NCBI GenBank assembly: GCA_035528495.1
Contig: DATKYM010000100.1
Coordinates: 1-64,000 of the forward strand
DNA: 64,000 nucleotides
Direction of reading: 5' to 3'
From: Nitrosomaritimum sp035528495
GTDB taxonomy: Archaea; Thermoproteota; Nitrososphaeria; Nitrososphaerales; Nitrosopumilaceae
Within the stretch, counting starts at the first letter, position 1. Every line of letters starts with the position of its first letter. The notes beneath the pieces are model-generated. The model was not told where the DNA came from and did no database searches. It saw only the letters and a program-made list of their open reading frames with translations. Of this stretch, positions 33,311-42,279 are shown one piece after another. Position numbers and translations under genes: made by a program.

Positions 33311-34621
33311 ATGACTCATAATTTTGATCTAGTAATTATTGGTGGAGGAATTTTGGGAACTTCTTTATCATTTTTTTTATCCCATCTCAATAAATCAAAA
33401 CAAATTGCTGTAATAGAGCAGGCAAATAATGTAGCTTTTCATACCAGTGGTAGAAACACAGGAAAGGTTCACGCCCCATATCTATACAATCCAGAAAAGA
33501 AAAAGATGTTTGCAAAGGCAGCTTATCATGGCTATGATATGTGGAAAAAATATTCTGAAATCAAAGGTTTACCCTTCAAAGAAGATGGAGTTCTAGAGGT
33601 ATCTCGAGATAAAAAAGGAACTAAGATTTTAGAAAAATATCTAAAATGGGGAAAAGAAAATGGGCTAAAAGAGAATGAAATTAACTTACTAAGTAAATCA
33701 GAATTAAAGAAAATAGAACCTGAAATCAAATGTGAGGCAGCTCTTCAGGTTCACAAAGATGCATCCACGGATTATTCAATATTGACAAAATCGTTAATGA
33801 AAGACAGCAAAGAAAAAGGAATGAAATTCCTTTTAGATACCAAAGTTACTGATATTAAAAACAAAGATGGAAAATGGAAAATTATTTTAAATCATGAACA
33901 TGAAATTTTTTCAGACTTTATTATCAATGCAGCAGGTGGGGAATCCATCGATATTGCGCACATGGTAAATGTAGCAAAGAATCTCACAGATGTTCATTTT
34001 AGAGGAGAATATTGGAAAGCCCCCAAAGAGTACAATAATTTAACTAAGACAAGCGTTTATTCTGTGCCAGAATTTCCAGATTATCCTTTTTTGGATCCTC
34101 ATTGGATAATTAGAGTCGACGGAACTTGTGAAATTGGACCAAATGCTGTTCCAGTGTTTAGTCCCTATGGTTACAAGAGATCAGAAAACATCAAAGAGTT
34201 TATTCCAAAAATGTTAGAAATGCTAGGATCAGGAGCTAGAAAAGCAATATTTGATAAACAGTTTCAAGAGCTTGCGCTGAATGAAATTCAATCATCAATG
34301 TCAAAATCAGCAATGATAGACAGAGTAAAAAGATTTCTTCCAAAGATTGATGCAGATAAAATTACAGAAAAAGGAACAGCTGGAATTAGATCTTCTGTAA
34401 TTAACGAAAAGGGAAAGTTTGTACCAGATGTAGTTTTGATAGATGATTCAATGTCCTTCCACATCTTGAATTATAATTCACCAGGCGCAACTGGAGCGTT
34501 GCCATTTTCTGCCCATATTATTAATCAGCTAAACGAAAACGGATTATTTATGAATGAGAACGATGACAGTCAATGTGGACCTTGGAGATTCAGCGACATA
34601 GTTACAAAAATTTCCATATAA
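33311..34621 (+). CDS. FAD-dependent oxidoreductase, L-2-hydroxyglutarate dehydrogenase-like, 436 aa
   Basis: The N-terminal dinucleotide-binding motif VIIGGGILGTSLSFFL (about 6-21) is followed by the family's FHTSGRNTGKVHA. Later motifs include INAAGGESIDIAHMV and the C-terminal NYNSPGATGALPFSAHI. This DAO-superfamily group oxidises L-2-hydroxyglutarate to 2-oxoglutarate with FAD. Finding it a few genes from a 2-oxoacid:ferredoxin oxidoreductase makes a 2-oxoglutarate link reasonable. A TATA-like AATATAAAA at about 33287-33295 precedes the ATG. Confidence 0.87.
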   Translation: MTHNFDLVIIGGGILGTSLSFFLSHLNKSKQIAVIEQANNVAFHTSGRNTGKVHAPYLYNPEKKKMFAKAAYHGYDMWKKYSEIKGLPFKEDGVLEVSRDKKGTKILEKYLKWGKENGLKENEINLLSKSELKKIEPEIKCEAALQVHKDASTDYSILTKSLMKDSKEKGMKFLLDTKVTDIKNKDGKWKIILNHEHEIFSDFIINAAGGESIDIAHMVNVAKNLTDVHFRGEYWKAPKEYNNLTKTSVYSVPEFPDYPFLDPHWIIRVDGTCEIGPNAVPVFSPYGYKRSENIKEFIPKMLEMLGSGARKAIFDKQFQELALNEIQSSMSKSAMIDRVKRFLPKIDADKITEKGTAGIRSSVINEKGKFVPDVVLIDDSMSFHILNYNSPGATGALPFSAHIINQLNENGLFMNENDDSQCGPWRFSDIVTKISI

Positions 34622-34770
34622 TTATTGAATGATAAAAAAGCATTTTAAAAATAATGGAGGAAAAAGCGTTAAAACTAGAGGTTATCAATAAAAAATGATT
34701 TTCAGCTAACGAGGTAATTTTCTTTGAAAATTTTATTACATGGGTCAAAAAGCAAAAATTCAGAAAAAAA

Positions 34771-34857
34771 ATGGCGCAATGTAAAAAATGTGATAGTGAA
34801 ATGGAAAATCAAAGAAATGGGTTATGTTCTTTGTCCTGCTATAATTTAGACCTATAA
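34771..34857 (+). CDS. possible zinc-finger microprotein, 28 aa
   Basis: An ATG opens 28 codons: MAQCKKCDSEMENQRNGLCS then L-S-C-Y-N-L-D-L. The C-x2-C...C-x3-C spacing is that of a minimal zinc finger. It is the only coding-like piece in the 460-nt gap between 34622 and 35080; the rest of the gap shows nothing I can name. An upstream frame is closed by a stop at 34696. Confidence 0.35.
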   Translation: MAQCKKCDSEMENQRNGLCSLSCYNLDL

Positions 34858-35080
34858 GAGTAGATAAATCCAATCGGAAAAACAAGTATATTTTCCAAGA
34901 AAAAAATCATCTAACCATTTTTTATTTTTTCACCATATTTCAGTAGGGTTAATTTCAAATGACCAGAAACTTGGAGCAAAATGATTTGATATTTTCAAAT
35001 ATCAATGATTATTAAAAAAAGAATAGGTTTCTTGAATAGAGTAGCAAAATATTAATCATGATTATATTTTGAGAATATAA

Positions 35081-35905
35081 TTGAATAGAATTTTCATATT
35101 ACCTCTAGCTCTGATCTTGATTTTTGTGACGATTTATACCAATCAAGATGCCATTGCAAGTCCATTTTTTTCAAATGGTCAATTTACTGAAAATGGAATA
35201 GAATGGTGTCAAGAAAATATTCCCCTGTATGAAATTTTAGGAGATAAATTTTTTGAGCACCACAAACATTCCCTTGAATCAAGAGTGTGTGCAAGTCTAT
35301 ATCAGGATTATTTTTGGACTTATAATGGTCCAGACCGAGTTGAAAAATTAATTGAGAGAAGTAGACATTATTCTCAGCTCGAAATCTTAGAAAGCTATGA
35401 AGAATCCGAAACTGGGATAATTGACACCTTGCCAGCAGGAAATAAAGATCAAACATTACTCCGTGGATCAACAGAAGATGGAGAGATGACGGTTCAAATC
35501 ATTTCAAGTTCGCCCATTGTAAATCAATCCATTGAAATCAATCTATCATTTCTAGATAAAAATAATAAATTAATCCCAAATGTCAATTATGGAATAAAAA
35601 TAAAACAACAGGGTCAAGAAATTTTGGAAAATAAAAATATCTTTTCCGAGAAGGGGTTATCTTCTTTGATTACTCGTCCATTAAATTCTGTGGAACCAGT
35701 AGTTATCGATATTTCGATTAACGGAGTTGGAACGTCCAAAAATCCAGAAGAATGGACAGGTTCCAGAGGAGAAATGATCTTTTTTACAATAATACCTGAA
35801 TTTGGGGCAGTAGTCATAGCAGTATTTACTCTAACTATCATGACAGTGATAATTCTCAATAGAACAAAAAAAGTTCCTTTTAATCTAAATTTTAATTTTG
35901 ACTAA
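35081..35905 (+). CDS. exported surface protein with PEFG-type C-terminal sorting signal, 274 aa
   Basis: A signal peptide (about 1-26, ending AIAS) is followed by an extracellular part with two cysteines (WCQENI, RVCASL), then beta-sandwich-like sequence. The end is I-P-E-F-G followed by a hydrophobic helix (VVIAVFTLTIMTVIIL) and basic residues. This is the PEFG-CTERM layout of thaumarchaeal archaeosortase substrates: cleaved near PEFG and attached to lipid. The start is TTG. Function of the exported domain is unknown. Confidence 0.8.
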   Translation: MNRIFILPLALILIFVTIYTNQDAIASPFFSNGQFTENGIEWCQENIPLYEILGDKFFEHHKHSLESRVCASLYQDYFWTYNGPDRVEKLIERSRHYSQLEILESYEESETGIIDTLPAGNKDQTLLRGSTEDGEMTVQIISSSPIVNQSIEINLSFLDKNNKLIPNVNYGIKIKQQGQEILENKNIFSEKGLSSLITRPLNSVEPVVIDISINGVGTSKNPEEWTGSRGEMIFFTIIPEFGAVVIAVFTLTIMTVIILNRTKKVPFNLNFNFD

Positions 35906-35922
35906 AATTAAATTTTGGAAAT

Positions 35923-36108
35923 TTATTCAGGACTAAATGCATCACAACCAGAAGTACAAGGTTTGTTCATTACACCATCACATTTTCCAATTGAGTCATG
36001 CATTATTCTATGATGTCCACAAACACTGCATTTTTCCCTAAAGTGAGTAATCAAATTTTCCAAAGATATTTTAGATTCTACTATATCATTTTGTGTTTTT
36101 TGTGTCAA
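35923..36108 (-). CDS. small zinc-binding protein, 61 aa, unknown
   Basis: Cysteines are in CSVCGHHRIMHD and later K-C-D-G...C-T-S-G-C, with histidines H-H...H between; a Cys/His metal site is likely. It converges with the PEFG protein gene and is followed on the minus strand's upstream side by the Lrp-like gene (31-nt gap). No function assigned. Confidence 0.6.
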   Translation of the reverse strand: MTQKTQNDIVESKISLENLITHFREKCSVCGHHRIMHDSIGKCDGVMNKPCTSGCDAFSPE

Positions 36109-36139
36109 TAGAGATTTTTGGATTTATCAAAACTTAAGG

Positions 36140-36406
36140 TTATTGTCTTCCCGATTCTATCTCATCGATTGTTCCACCTTGACCATACAAAACAGGCATC
36201 GTATAGCTTTTAGTGATTCCTTTATGATTTCGTAATTTTGAAACTATCTGGTCTATACCATCTGGATCCTCACTACAAATTTTAAGAAAAATATCAAATT
36301 TTCCCCAAATCCCATTAACTTCAGTTACTTCTGATATCTTTTTTAATTCTGATATTAAATCTAATTCCACTCCAGCATTGCAATTAAGTAGAATGTATGC
36401 TTGCAT
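36140..36406 (-). CDS. stand-alone Lrp/AsnC-type ligand-binding (RAM) domain protein, 88 aa
   Basis: A single alpha/beta ferredoxin-like domain (YILLNCNAGVELDLISELKK; GKFDIFLKI; GITKSYTMPVLYG), which matches the RAM domain of Lrp/AsnC regulators without their DNA-binding helix-turn-helix. Such proteins form decamers or pair with full regulators and sense amino acids. A full-length Lrp is at 54110-54574. Confidence 0.82.
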   Translation of the reverse strand: MQAYILLNCNAGVELDLISELKKISEVTEVNGIWGKFDIFLKICSEDPDGIDQIVSKLRNHKGITKSYTMPVLYGQGGTIDEIESGRQ

Positions 36407-36546
36407 GATCTAGGTCCTCTTTTAGATAAATAAACATTCTATGTTAAAAGGTATTTTCAAAAAAATTATTGTTAAATTTTTTGAAATTTTATATAAAACA
36501 ACTATGGGTTGTAAGAATTAGTAAATTAAAAAAATGAAATTAAAAG

Positions 36547-36644
36547 CGCCGGGAGGGAGATTTGAACTCCCGTTCCCTTGCGAGAACGCGCTTTATGGTT
36601 AATTATTTCCAGGCGCGCGCCCTACCAGGCTAGGCGACCCCGGC
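36547..36644 (-). tRNA. tRNA-Ser (anticodon GGA) with a 14-nt intron
   Basis: On the minus strand the acceptor GCCGGGG pairs with UCCCGGC plus discriminator G. The D arm, anticodon stem CGCGC/GCGCG, a long variable arm (GUUCUC-GCAA-GGGAAC) and T arm GGGAG-UUCAAAU-CUCCC are all present. The long variable arm and discriminator G fit serine. The anticodon loop CUGGAAA (GGA) is interrupted by 14 nt at 36592-36606 (AT-rich); placed at the usual 37/38 site, U-G-G of the loop can pair with CCA inside the insertion, a relaxed bulge-helix-bulge. CCA is not encoded. A TATA box at about 36680-36689 (ATATATATT) lies about 40 nt upstream of the mature 5' end. Confidence 0.93.
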
Positions 36645-36710
36645 ATTTGTCATTAGACAGAACTATTTGTCAAAAATTGAATATATATTGTGTTACCTGA
36701 GATTTAATGA

Positions 36711-37169
36711 CTATTTCCAAATAGTAATTGTAGTAGATTTTTCAATGTTGTTTTCTTCAGGGTCAAATCCTTTAGAATGAATTTTGTATAACCCTTCCAG
36801 TATAGGATCACCATCGTTTTTAATTTGGTTCCAGTAAAATTCAATTTCTTCTTTTGGTACTAGGGAAGGTCTTTGGGAATTAACATCTTGAAAACCCTCA
36901 GGAGTATACAGTAACATTCCAGATAATCCCGTTATCCGAAGTCCATAAGAAGAATCAGAAAAAGTTAATGGAACGGTTCCAGAATTTATAATAGATATTT
37001 TAATTTCTTCTCCTTTTTTAAAATTAAATTTCTCAGTCACTATAGAGAGAGATACACCTTCCACAAATACAAGCTGGTTTGTATTTTTTACATCTATAAG
37101 ATACACACCAAATACAAGACCCGCAATCAAACCCACAGCAGTAAATGCAATTAATGTTTTTGAAAACAA
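36711..37169 (-). CDS. exported or membrane-anchored beta-sandwich protein, 152 aa
   Basis: An N-terminal hydrophobic segment (about 5-24; TLIAFTAVGLIAGLVFGVYL) then a beta-rich domain with KKGEEIKISIINSGTVPLTF, similar in style to BsuPI/intracellular protease inhibitor or Ig-like domains. No cysteine. It is on the outer side of the membrane. Function unknown. Confidence 0.65.
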   Translation of the reverse strand: MFSKTLIAFTAVGLIAGLVFGVYLIDVKNTNQLVFVEGVSLSIVTEKFNFKKGEEIKISIINSGTVPLTFSDSSYGLRITGLSGMLLYTPEGFQDVNSQRPSLVPKEEIEFYWNQIKNDGDPILEGLYKIHSKGFDPEENNIEKSTTITIWK

Positions 37170-37195
37170 GTATTAATGATTTTTTTATTTAATTT

Positions 37196-38194
37196 TTATT
37201 CTTTTGGAGTGGGTTTTGTTCTCCATTTTCTAGGATAGGTCTCAGGAGCCATTATGATCCTCTTTGTTTCAAATGCATATCCTTTTGTGGCATCTTGGAT
37301 TTCTTGTTCAGACATGGTAGACTCTGCCAAGGCTACTGCCTCGCCTTTTTGAGTGTAAACTGCTACAATGTCGCCCTTTTTGAGATTTGGACTAATCTGT
37401 AAAATTCCAGGAATGGCAAGTTGAGCTCCATGACACATTGCATCGACGGCAGAATCTCGAATAACAACGGATTTAATTTCACTTAAAGCATATTCAATAG
37501 GTTTTATTATTTTCATTAGTTTACTGTCATCTTTTTTTTCTTCCCAAAGCCAAAAGGCATTTGCTAGTTCATGCAAGGTTACCAACCCATCAGATTCTCT
37601 AAATTGATCGACCCTAGTTCTCCGGAGCTCAATCATTGTGGCACCAGATCCCAAAAATTCACCAATATCATAATAGAGTTTTCGAATATAGGTTCCAGAT
37701 TCACAGAGTATTCTCGTTAAAAGAAGTCGCTCCTTTTGCTCAAGCACTTCTAATTCATAGATGGTTCTTATTCTTGTTTGTCTAACTACTGCAGAACGTT
37801 GAGGAGGTTTTTGGAAAATAGGTCCAGTAAACAATTTGATTGTTTCTTCTAATTTTTCTTTGGAAGGAAGAGAATGGATTCTTCCTAGAGCATGGTATTC
37901 TTTTGGACCATAAAGTAAAACTCCCAGTGCTTTTGTTGCCTCTCCAAGACCGAGTGGAAGAACACCGGATACTTGAGGATCAAGTGTACCGCTATGGCCG
38001 ATTTTTGGAATTTTGAGCAAACGTTTGGTCCAAGCTACGGTTTCGTGACTTGTTGGTCCTGGTGGCTTGTCTAAGATTATCAAACCATAATTAAGTAATT
38101 GTTCAATGTTTCGTTTATCATAGTAAGTTCCAAATGAATTATCTGTTATATCTTGATCAATTTCAACTAGATTTTCTAATTGTTTTAACGTCAA
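37196..38194 (-). CDS. cbf5: tRNA/rRNA pseudouridine synthase Cbf5 (TruB/dyskerin), 332 aa
   Basis: The catalytic region is G-H-S-G-T-L-D-P-Q-V-S-G-V-L-P (the Asp attacks uracil), then L-G-L-G-E-A-T-K. A PUA domain follows (about 245-320; SAVDAMCHGAQLAIPGI, KGDIVAVYTQKGEAVALAE). Cbf5 is the core of archaeal H/ACA ribonucleoproteins and modifies rRNA and tRNA. The start overlaps the cmk stop by 4 nt. Confidence 0.95.
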   Translation of the reverse strand: MTLKQLENLVEIDQDITDNSFGTYYDKRNIEQLLNYGLIILDKPPGPTSHETVAWTKRLLKIPKIGHSGTLDPQVSGVLPLGLGEATKALGVLLYGPKEYHALGRIHSLPSKEKLEETIKLFTGPIFQKPPQRSAVVRQTRIRTIYELEVLEQKERLLLTRILCESGTYIRKLYYDIGEFLGSGATMIELRRTRVDQFRESDGLVTLHELANAFWLWEEKKDDSKLMKIIKPIEYALSEIKSVVIRDSAVDAMCHGAQLAIPGILQISPNLKKGDIVAVYTQKGEAVALAESTMSEQEIQDATKGYAFETKRIIMAPETYPRKWRTKPTPKE

Positions 38195-38751
38195 AGAAGT
38201 ATCCTCACAGTTTCTTTTGATACTTCAATTACTTGTTCTGCGCTAAGGTTGTCAGTGTTGATTATTTTATCAAAAACAGAAATATCCTCTCCAAAATTAA
38301 AGTCGTATAATTTTTTGTATAACATTTTGTTTTTATCATAACGTTCCTTTGTAACCTCAAATGCCTCCGTAGAGCTCATATTGTCACGAGTTTGCATTCT
38401 TTTCGAACTGCTATCATGTGACCCATCTAACCAAATTTTAATTCCGTCATCAACTAACCAAGGAAGTGTGTAACTAGTAATTACCATGCCTCCTTTTTTG
38501 AAGAGTTCAATTAGTTTTTCATCTACCTTTTTATCGAATTCAGAATTTGTTTCTCTTTGTTCGAGAAATTTCATTCCCTCTTCAGTATCCCACCAATCAT
38601 CACCATCTACTTCAAAGCCTTGTTCCTTTGCCAGGTCCTTTAGAACATCACCACCACTAAGATAAGTTAAATTAAATTCATTTGCCAGTCCTTTGGCAAC
38701 AGTTGTTTTCCCAACTGCAGGAGGACCAGAAATTACGATTGATTTTGTCAA
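38191..38751 (-). CDS. cmk: cytidylate kinase, archaeal type, 186 aa
   Basis: A P-loop GPPAVGKTTVAKGLA (about 8-22) and the R-D-N-M-S-S lid region identify a CMP kinase of the archaeal short form. It makes CDP from CMP. It sits between the EMC3-like gene and cbf5, the conserved spc-operon tail. Confidence 0.9.
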   Translation of the reverse strand: MTKSIVISGPPAVGKTTVAKGLANEFNLTYLSGGDVLKDLAKEQGFEVDGDDWWDTEEGMKFLEQRETNSEFDKKVDEKLIELFKKGGMVITSYTLPWLVDDGIKIWLDGSHDSSSKRMQTRDNMSSTEAFEVTKERYDKNKMLYKKLYDFNFGEDISVFDKIINTDNLSAEQVIEVSKETVRILL

Positions 38752-39386
38752 ACTCCCATCGTGGTTTTGGTTAGTTTCATTATAATTCCGCTAAATGCTA
38801 TTGATGAAAGAAAATACCAAGCCCACAAGTATAAGGAATTTTCTTTCCCAAAACAAACATGTTCCGCATCTACTGCTTGTGCTGCAGTACAAGTTAAGGT
38901 AAAAAAGTCACCTGGAATAACATTAAGAGGAATTGGAGACATTGCCACTGTAAATGAAAACAATTGGGGCAAAACCAAATAAAAAATCAAAATTAATGGT
39001 ACAAACGTAATCATCATTGGTCTCATGTTCATCTGCATCATCTCCATTGACATTTTGTTCATGTAGGATGATTTTTTGTTTAATTGATCCGTTTTTGCCT
39101 GATCTTTTGACCTCATTGCCGCCATCCTTTCTTTTTGCCAAGATCTAGTTTCTTTCATTATTCGTTTCAGTTTAACTTGGTCTACCATTTTCTTTCGTAC
39201 CCCAGCGTTAAACAAATTCAACATTATCCCAATTCCGGCTACCGCAAATAATGAAGGAATTATTCCCTTTACAATTGGATCATCACTACCCAGACCACCT
39301 CTCGCATTTTGCATAAAACCAAAAATGCCACCATCTTCTTGTAAAAATATCGTATCTAAGAAAAGAAAAATAAAATCAAATTCCAT
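38748..39386 (-). CDS. EMC3/TMCO1-like membrane protein (DUF106), Oxa1 superfamily, 212 aa
   Basis: One helix near 45-60, a long charged cytoplasmic coiled coil (about 65-120; KLKRIMKETRSWQKERMAAM) with Met-rich hydrophobic stretch MNKMSMEMMQMNMRPMMITF, then two C-terminal helices. This is the archaeal DUF106/Ylp1 family, an Oxa1/YidC/EMC3 relative that inserts membrane proteins. Its position after secY-adk is conserved in archaea and supports this role. Confidence 0.88.
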   Translation of the reverse strand: MEFDFIFLFLDTIFLQEDGGIFGFMQNARGGLGSDDPIVKGIIPSLFAVAGIGIMLNLFNAGVRKKMVDQVKLKRIMKETRSWQKERMAAMRSKDQAKTDQLNKKSSYMNKMSMEMMQMNMRPMMITFVPLILIFYLVLPQLFSFTVAMSPIPLNVIPGDFFTLTCTAAQAVDAEHVCFGKENSLYLWAWYFLSSIAFSGIIMKLTKTTMGV

Positions 39387-39388
39387 AT

Positions 39389-39970
39389 CTAAAACCCTAT
39401 CGCCTTTATTATTTTATCAGCTGATTCTTCAAGTTTTCCTTCGTTATTTTGAACGTGCATCAGTGGAGAACCAGATAAAACGGAACATGCAGACATCATT
39501 GCAGATTGAATATCCAACTCTTTTTTAATGGTAGTGATACTAACTTTATCTCTATTCCTCGTTTCATCCGTCATTCGGCGATTATAGATTTCTTCTGTTT
39601 TTGCCGTAACTATGATAAAATTGGTAGGTTCAATTATTTGTAAAATATAATTGGGTAGTCCAGGATTAAAACCCACAGGAGTTCTAATGAATGCATGAGT
39701 ATCAATAATGACCACGTCATCCTGAATTTTACTCAGTTTTTCAGCTGCATTTTTTTGTAATTTCTTTTGTTCAGAAATAGGTAGTTTTCTTATCTCATCT
39801 CTATTTTGAATTCCATTTTCTTTTGCTACTTCAAACATTATAGTTCCAAAATTTGTAACATTAACCGTCTTATTTTTCTCCTTGATTATCTCAGCAAGTT
39901 TTTTGACAAGGGTGGTTTTGCCCACTCCAGGTATCCCTACTACTACAACAACTTTTTTATTTTCTACCAA
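39389..39970 (-). CDS. adkA: adenylate kinase, archaeal type, 193 aa
   Basis: A P-loop G-I-P-G-V-G-K-T-T and V-I-D-T-H-A-F-I-R-T match AdkA. I prefer the TTG at 39970 (MVENKKVVVVVG), which gives the normal N-terminus; a GTG at 39979 is possible. It begins inside the last codons of secY (14-nt overlap). Confidence 0.9.
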   Translation of the reverse strand: MVENKKVVVVVGIPGVGKTTLVKKLAEIIKEKNKTVNVTNFGTIMFEVAKENGIQNRDEIRKLPISEQKKLQKNAAEKLSKIQDDVVIIDTHAFIRTPVGFNPGLPNYILQIIEPTNFIIVTAKTEEIYNRRMTDETRNRDKVSITTIKKELDIQSAMMSACSVLSGSPLMHVQNNEGKLEESADKIIKAIGF

Positions 39971-41387
39971 GTAAAGCACCCAATTTTGGCATTACTACTT
40001 CTACTTGTTCTCTTACTAGTTGAGTGTAATAGTTTATCAGAATATCGACCATAAGCAAAATTCCAATGCCAGAACCAAAGACTCCCAAAACATCCGATAC
40101 CCCTGCCAATAGACCCAAAATCATAGAACCAATTATTGTTACTGATGGAATGTACTTGTTAAGAAGTGCCTCAACAGGTTTGTTTGATCTTCTAAATCCT
40201 GGAATTTGTACATCTGCGTCAAGTAAGTTCTGAGCTGCACTCTTTGGAGACAAGCCTCCAAGCTCCACCCACAGTCTCCCAAATACTATAACTATTCCAA
40301 TCATAAACAAAACATATCCTATCGCACGTCCAGGATCCAACATTGCAATATCCAGTCCCCTTGGCGGAGTAATGTAGTAGATTATTCCCCCTATAGGAGT
40401 AGACGGGCTAGTTGGATCAAATTGAGCCACAATATTCATGAAGAAACTATTATTTCGCGGATTGAAGTTTGCCCAGAGCATTTGGAATATGAATACCGCA
40501 TTTGCAGTTAGAGCAGACGCTAAAATTACCGGAATGTTTGAAACATACATTAATTTTATTGGATATACTGCAGAAAAACCTCTATACTTTGTTGAAACAA
40601 TTGGGATTTCTATTTTCATTCCTTGGGTGAATACCAATATTAGCAATATTCCTGCGGTCAAACACAACCCAAAGATACTCGGTAATTGGTTCGAACGGAG
40701 TAAAACATTTGAAAGATCTCCAGCTACTATCGACTGTCCAATGTACGGTATGATACCAATAGTTCCTCCATCTCCTGCAGGTAATGGACTGAATAGACTC
40801 CACAGTATTTGTTGAGCAACACCTGCCATAATGAACAAACTTATTCCACTACCTAACCCCCAACCTTTTTGAATTAATTCATCTAGAAACATGACAATAA
40901 TTGATGCAGCCATTAACTGTGCTATCATTACACCAAGAACGTACGGTTCTGTAACTCCAGGTCCATAGACTGCCATTGCATAAACAATGGATTCAGCTAT
41001 AATTACCACATAAGTTACTAGTTTTGTTGCGGTTTGAAATATTCCTCTTTCTTCTGGTTTTTTAAAATCAAATTTTAAAATATCTGAACCTCTAAGTAAT
41101 TGCATCAAAAGACCCGCAGTAACAATTGGCCCTATTCCTAATTCAACTAGTGTTCCTTGTTGGGAGGCAAAAATTACTCTTGCGAATTGCAAAAAATCAA
41201 AGGCTGGTGCTGTTGCGCCAAACAACGGAGTTTGACCCATTACCAGATAAATTAAAAGGCATACTCCTGACCAAAGTAATTTTGTTTGGAGAGAGATTTT
41301 CTTTTTTGGTTTTGGAACTTGTGGAAGATATGGCTCTGCCTTGAAAACAACTTTCCTAATAATACCAGTAAGGCTACCTTCAGCCAT
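39957..41387 (-). CDS. secY: preprotein translocase subunit SecY, 476 aa
   Basis: A ten-span channel protein; the plug and first helix are near FGATAPAFDFLQ, and later regions include GDGGTIGIIPYIGQSI and the cytoplasmic end EQVEVVMPKLGALLGRK. I choose the ATG at 41387 (MAEGSLTGIIRK) which overlaps the L15 stop; an upstream frame would add 8 residues. It forms the translocation pore with SecE (52956-53129). Confidence 0.95.
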   Translation of the reverse strand: MAEGSLTGIIRKVVFKAEPYLPQVPKPKKKISLQTKLLWSGVCLLIYLVMGQTPLFGATAPAFDFLQFARVIFASQQGTLVELGIGPIVTAGLLMQLLRGSDILKFDFKKPEERGIFQTATKLVTYVVIIAESIVYAMAVYGPGVTEPYVLGVMIAQLMAASIIVMFLDELIQKGWGLGSGISLFIMAGVAQQILWSLFSPLPAGDGGTIGIIPYIGQSIVAGDLSNVLLRSNQLPSIFGLCLTAGILLILVFTQGMKIEIPIVSTKYRGFSAVYPIKLMYVSNIPVILASALTANAVFIFQMLWANFNPRNNSFFMNIVAQFDPTSPSTPIGGIIYYITPPRGLDIAMLDPGRAIGYVLFMIGIVIVFGRLWVELGGLSPKSAAQNLLDADVQIPGFRRSNKPVEALLNKYIPSVTIIGSMILGLLAGVSDVLGVFGSGIGILLMVDILINYYTQLVREQVEVVMPKLGALLGRK

Positions 41388-41805
41388 TGTCAGATAACAC
41401 TTCTCCCCCAACAGATTTGATTTTCTCTTCAGCTGTGGTGGTAAATTGACCTACCTTAATGGAGTACGCTGTAGAGGGTTTACCTCCACCGAGTAATTTA
41501 TCATATCCTGCAGTAACGAGATCTATAATTTTTTTTCCTCCTTCTTCTTTTCCAAATTTAGCAAACAAGTCATCGAGATCACGGATGCTGGCCCATTTTC
41601 TAGTGATGTTGGGATGAGGTGGATGAGTTCCCGAATGGCCATAATGGTCAGGGTATTCTTTAAGCATGGTACTGTAATGGTGTTTCATAAGTCCTGTAAT
41701 TCCCAGACCACCTTTGTGACCACTTGCGCGATGCTGAGCTACTTGTCCCCAGCCCATATTTCGTCCACCACGAAGTCGTCTCGTTTTTCTTAGCCTTGTA
41801 GCCAT
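41380..41805 (-). CDS. rpl15: 50S ribosomal protein L15, 141 aa
   Basis: It matches uL15 of archaea (RKTRRLRGGRNMGWGQVAQHR, GHKGGLG). It sits in the normal spc order L30-L15-SecY, and its last codons overlap the secY start by 8 nt. Confidence 0.95.
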   Translation of the reverse strand: MATRLRKTRRLRGGRNMGWGQVAQHRASGHKGGLGITGLMKHHYSTMLKEYPDHYGHSGTHPPHPNITRKWASIRDLDDLFAKFGKEEGGKKIIDLVTAGYDKLLGGGKPSTAYSIKVGQFTTTAEEKIKSVGGEVLSDNG

Positions 41806-41806
41806 T

Positions 41807-42274
41807 TTAGATCATGCGCCTCACGATTGTTCCTAGTTCTGCGTTTAATCCAAGCATGCCTTTCTGCCCATACAATTTTTTTGTGCTACGTTTGAATCCG
41901 TGTCTTGGAGGAGATAAAGCAAACCAAGGCTTTAGAGGTTTTAGTTTTGATAAAGTTGCTTTTCCTTCAGCTAAGGCTGTTGCAAGATCATCTATAGTAT
42001 TGAATCCAATCTCTTTGAGGTCTTCTGGAGTGATTTTTTTATATCCTGATTTTCGTGCTTTTTTGTCAAGTAGTTCTTTAGCTAACTCTGCATCCAATCC
42101 AATCCAAGAGATGTAATGTTTTACCTTGTTTAGCATTCCTAAGGTATTGTCTTTTGCAGGTAAAATTGTAGCACGGTATTTTTTATCCAGTTTTAGTAAA
42201 GTCATTGTAGTGGCTGCCCAATATGGGACATCGGCTTGACCTTTTATTCTAACAACAAGATATGCATTTGCCAT
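41807..42274 (-). CDS. rpl30: 50S ribosomal protein L30, 155 aa
   Basis: It matches archaeal uL30 (YLVVRIKGQADVPYWAATTM; RHGFKRSTKKLYGQKG). I choose the ATG at 42274 (MANAYLVV); a TTG at 42283 would overlap the S5 stop (TTGA) by 4 nt and add three residues. Confidence 0.93.
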   Translation of the reverse strand: MANAYLVVRIKGQADVPYWAATTMTLLKLDKKYRATILPAKDNTLGMLNKVKHYISWIGLDAELAKELLDKKARKSGYKKITPEDLKEIGFNTIDDLATALAEGKATLSKLKPLKPWFALSPPRHGFKRSTKKLYGQKGMLGLNAELGTIVRRMI

Positions 42275-42279
42275 TTTTA

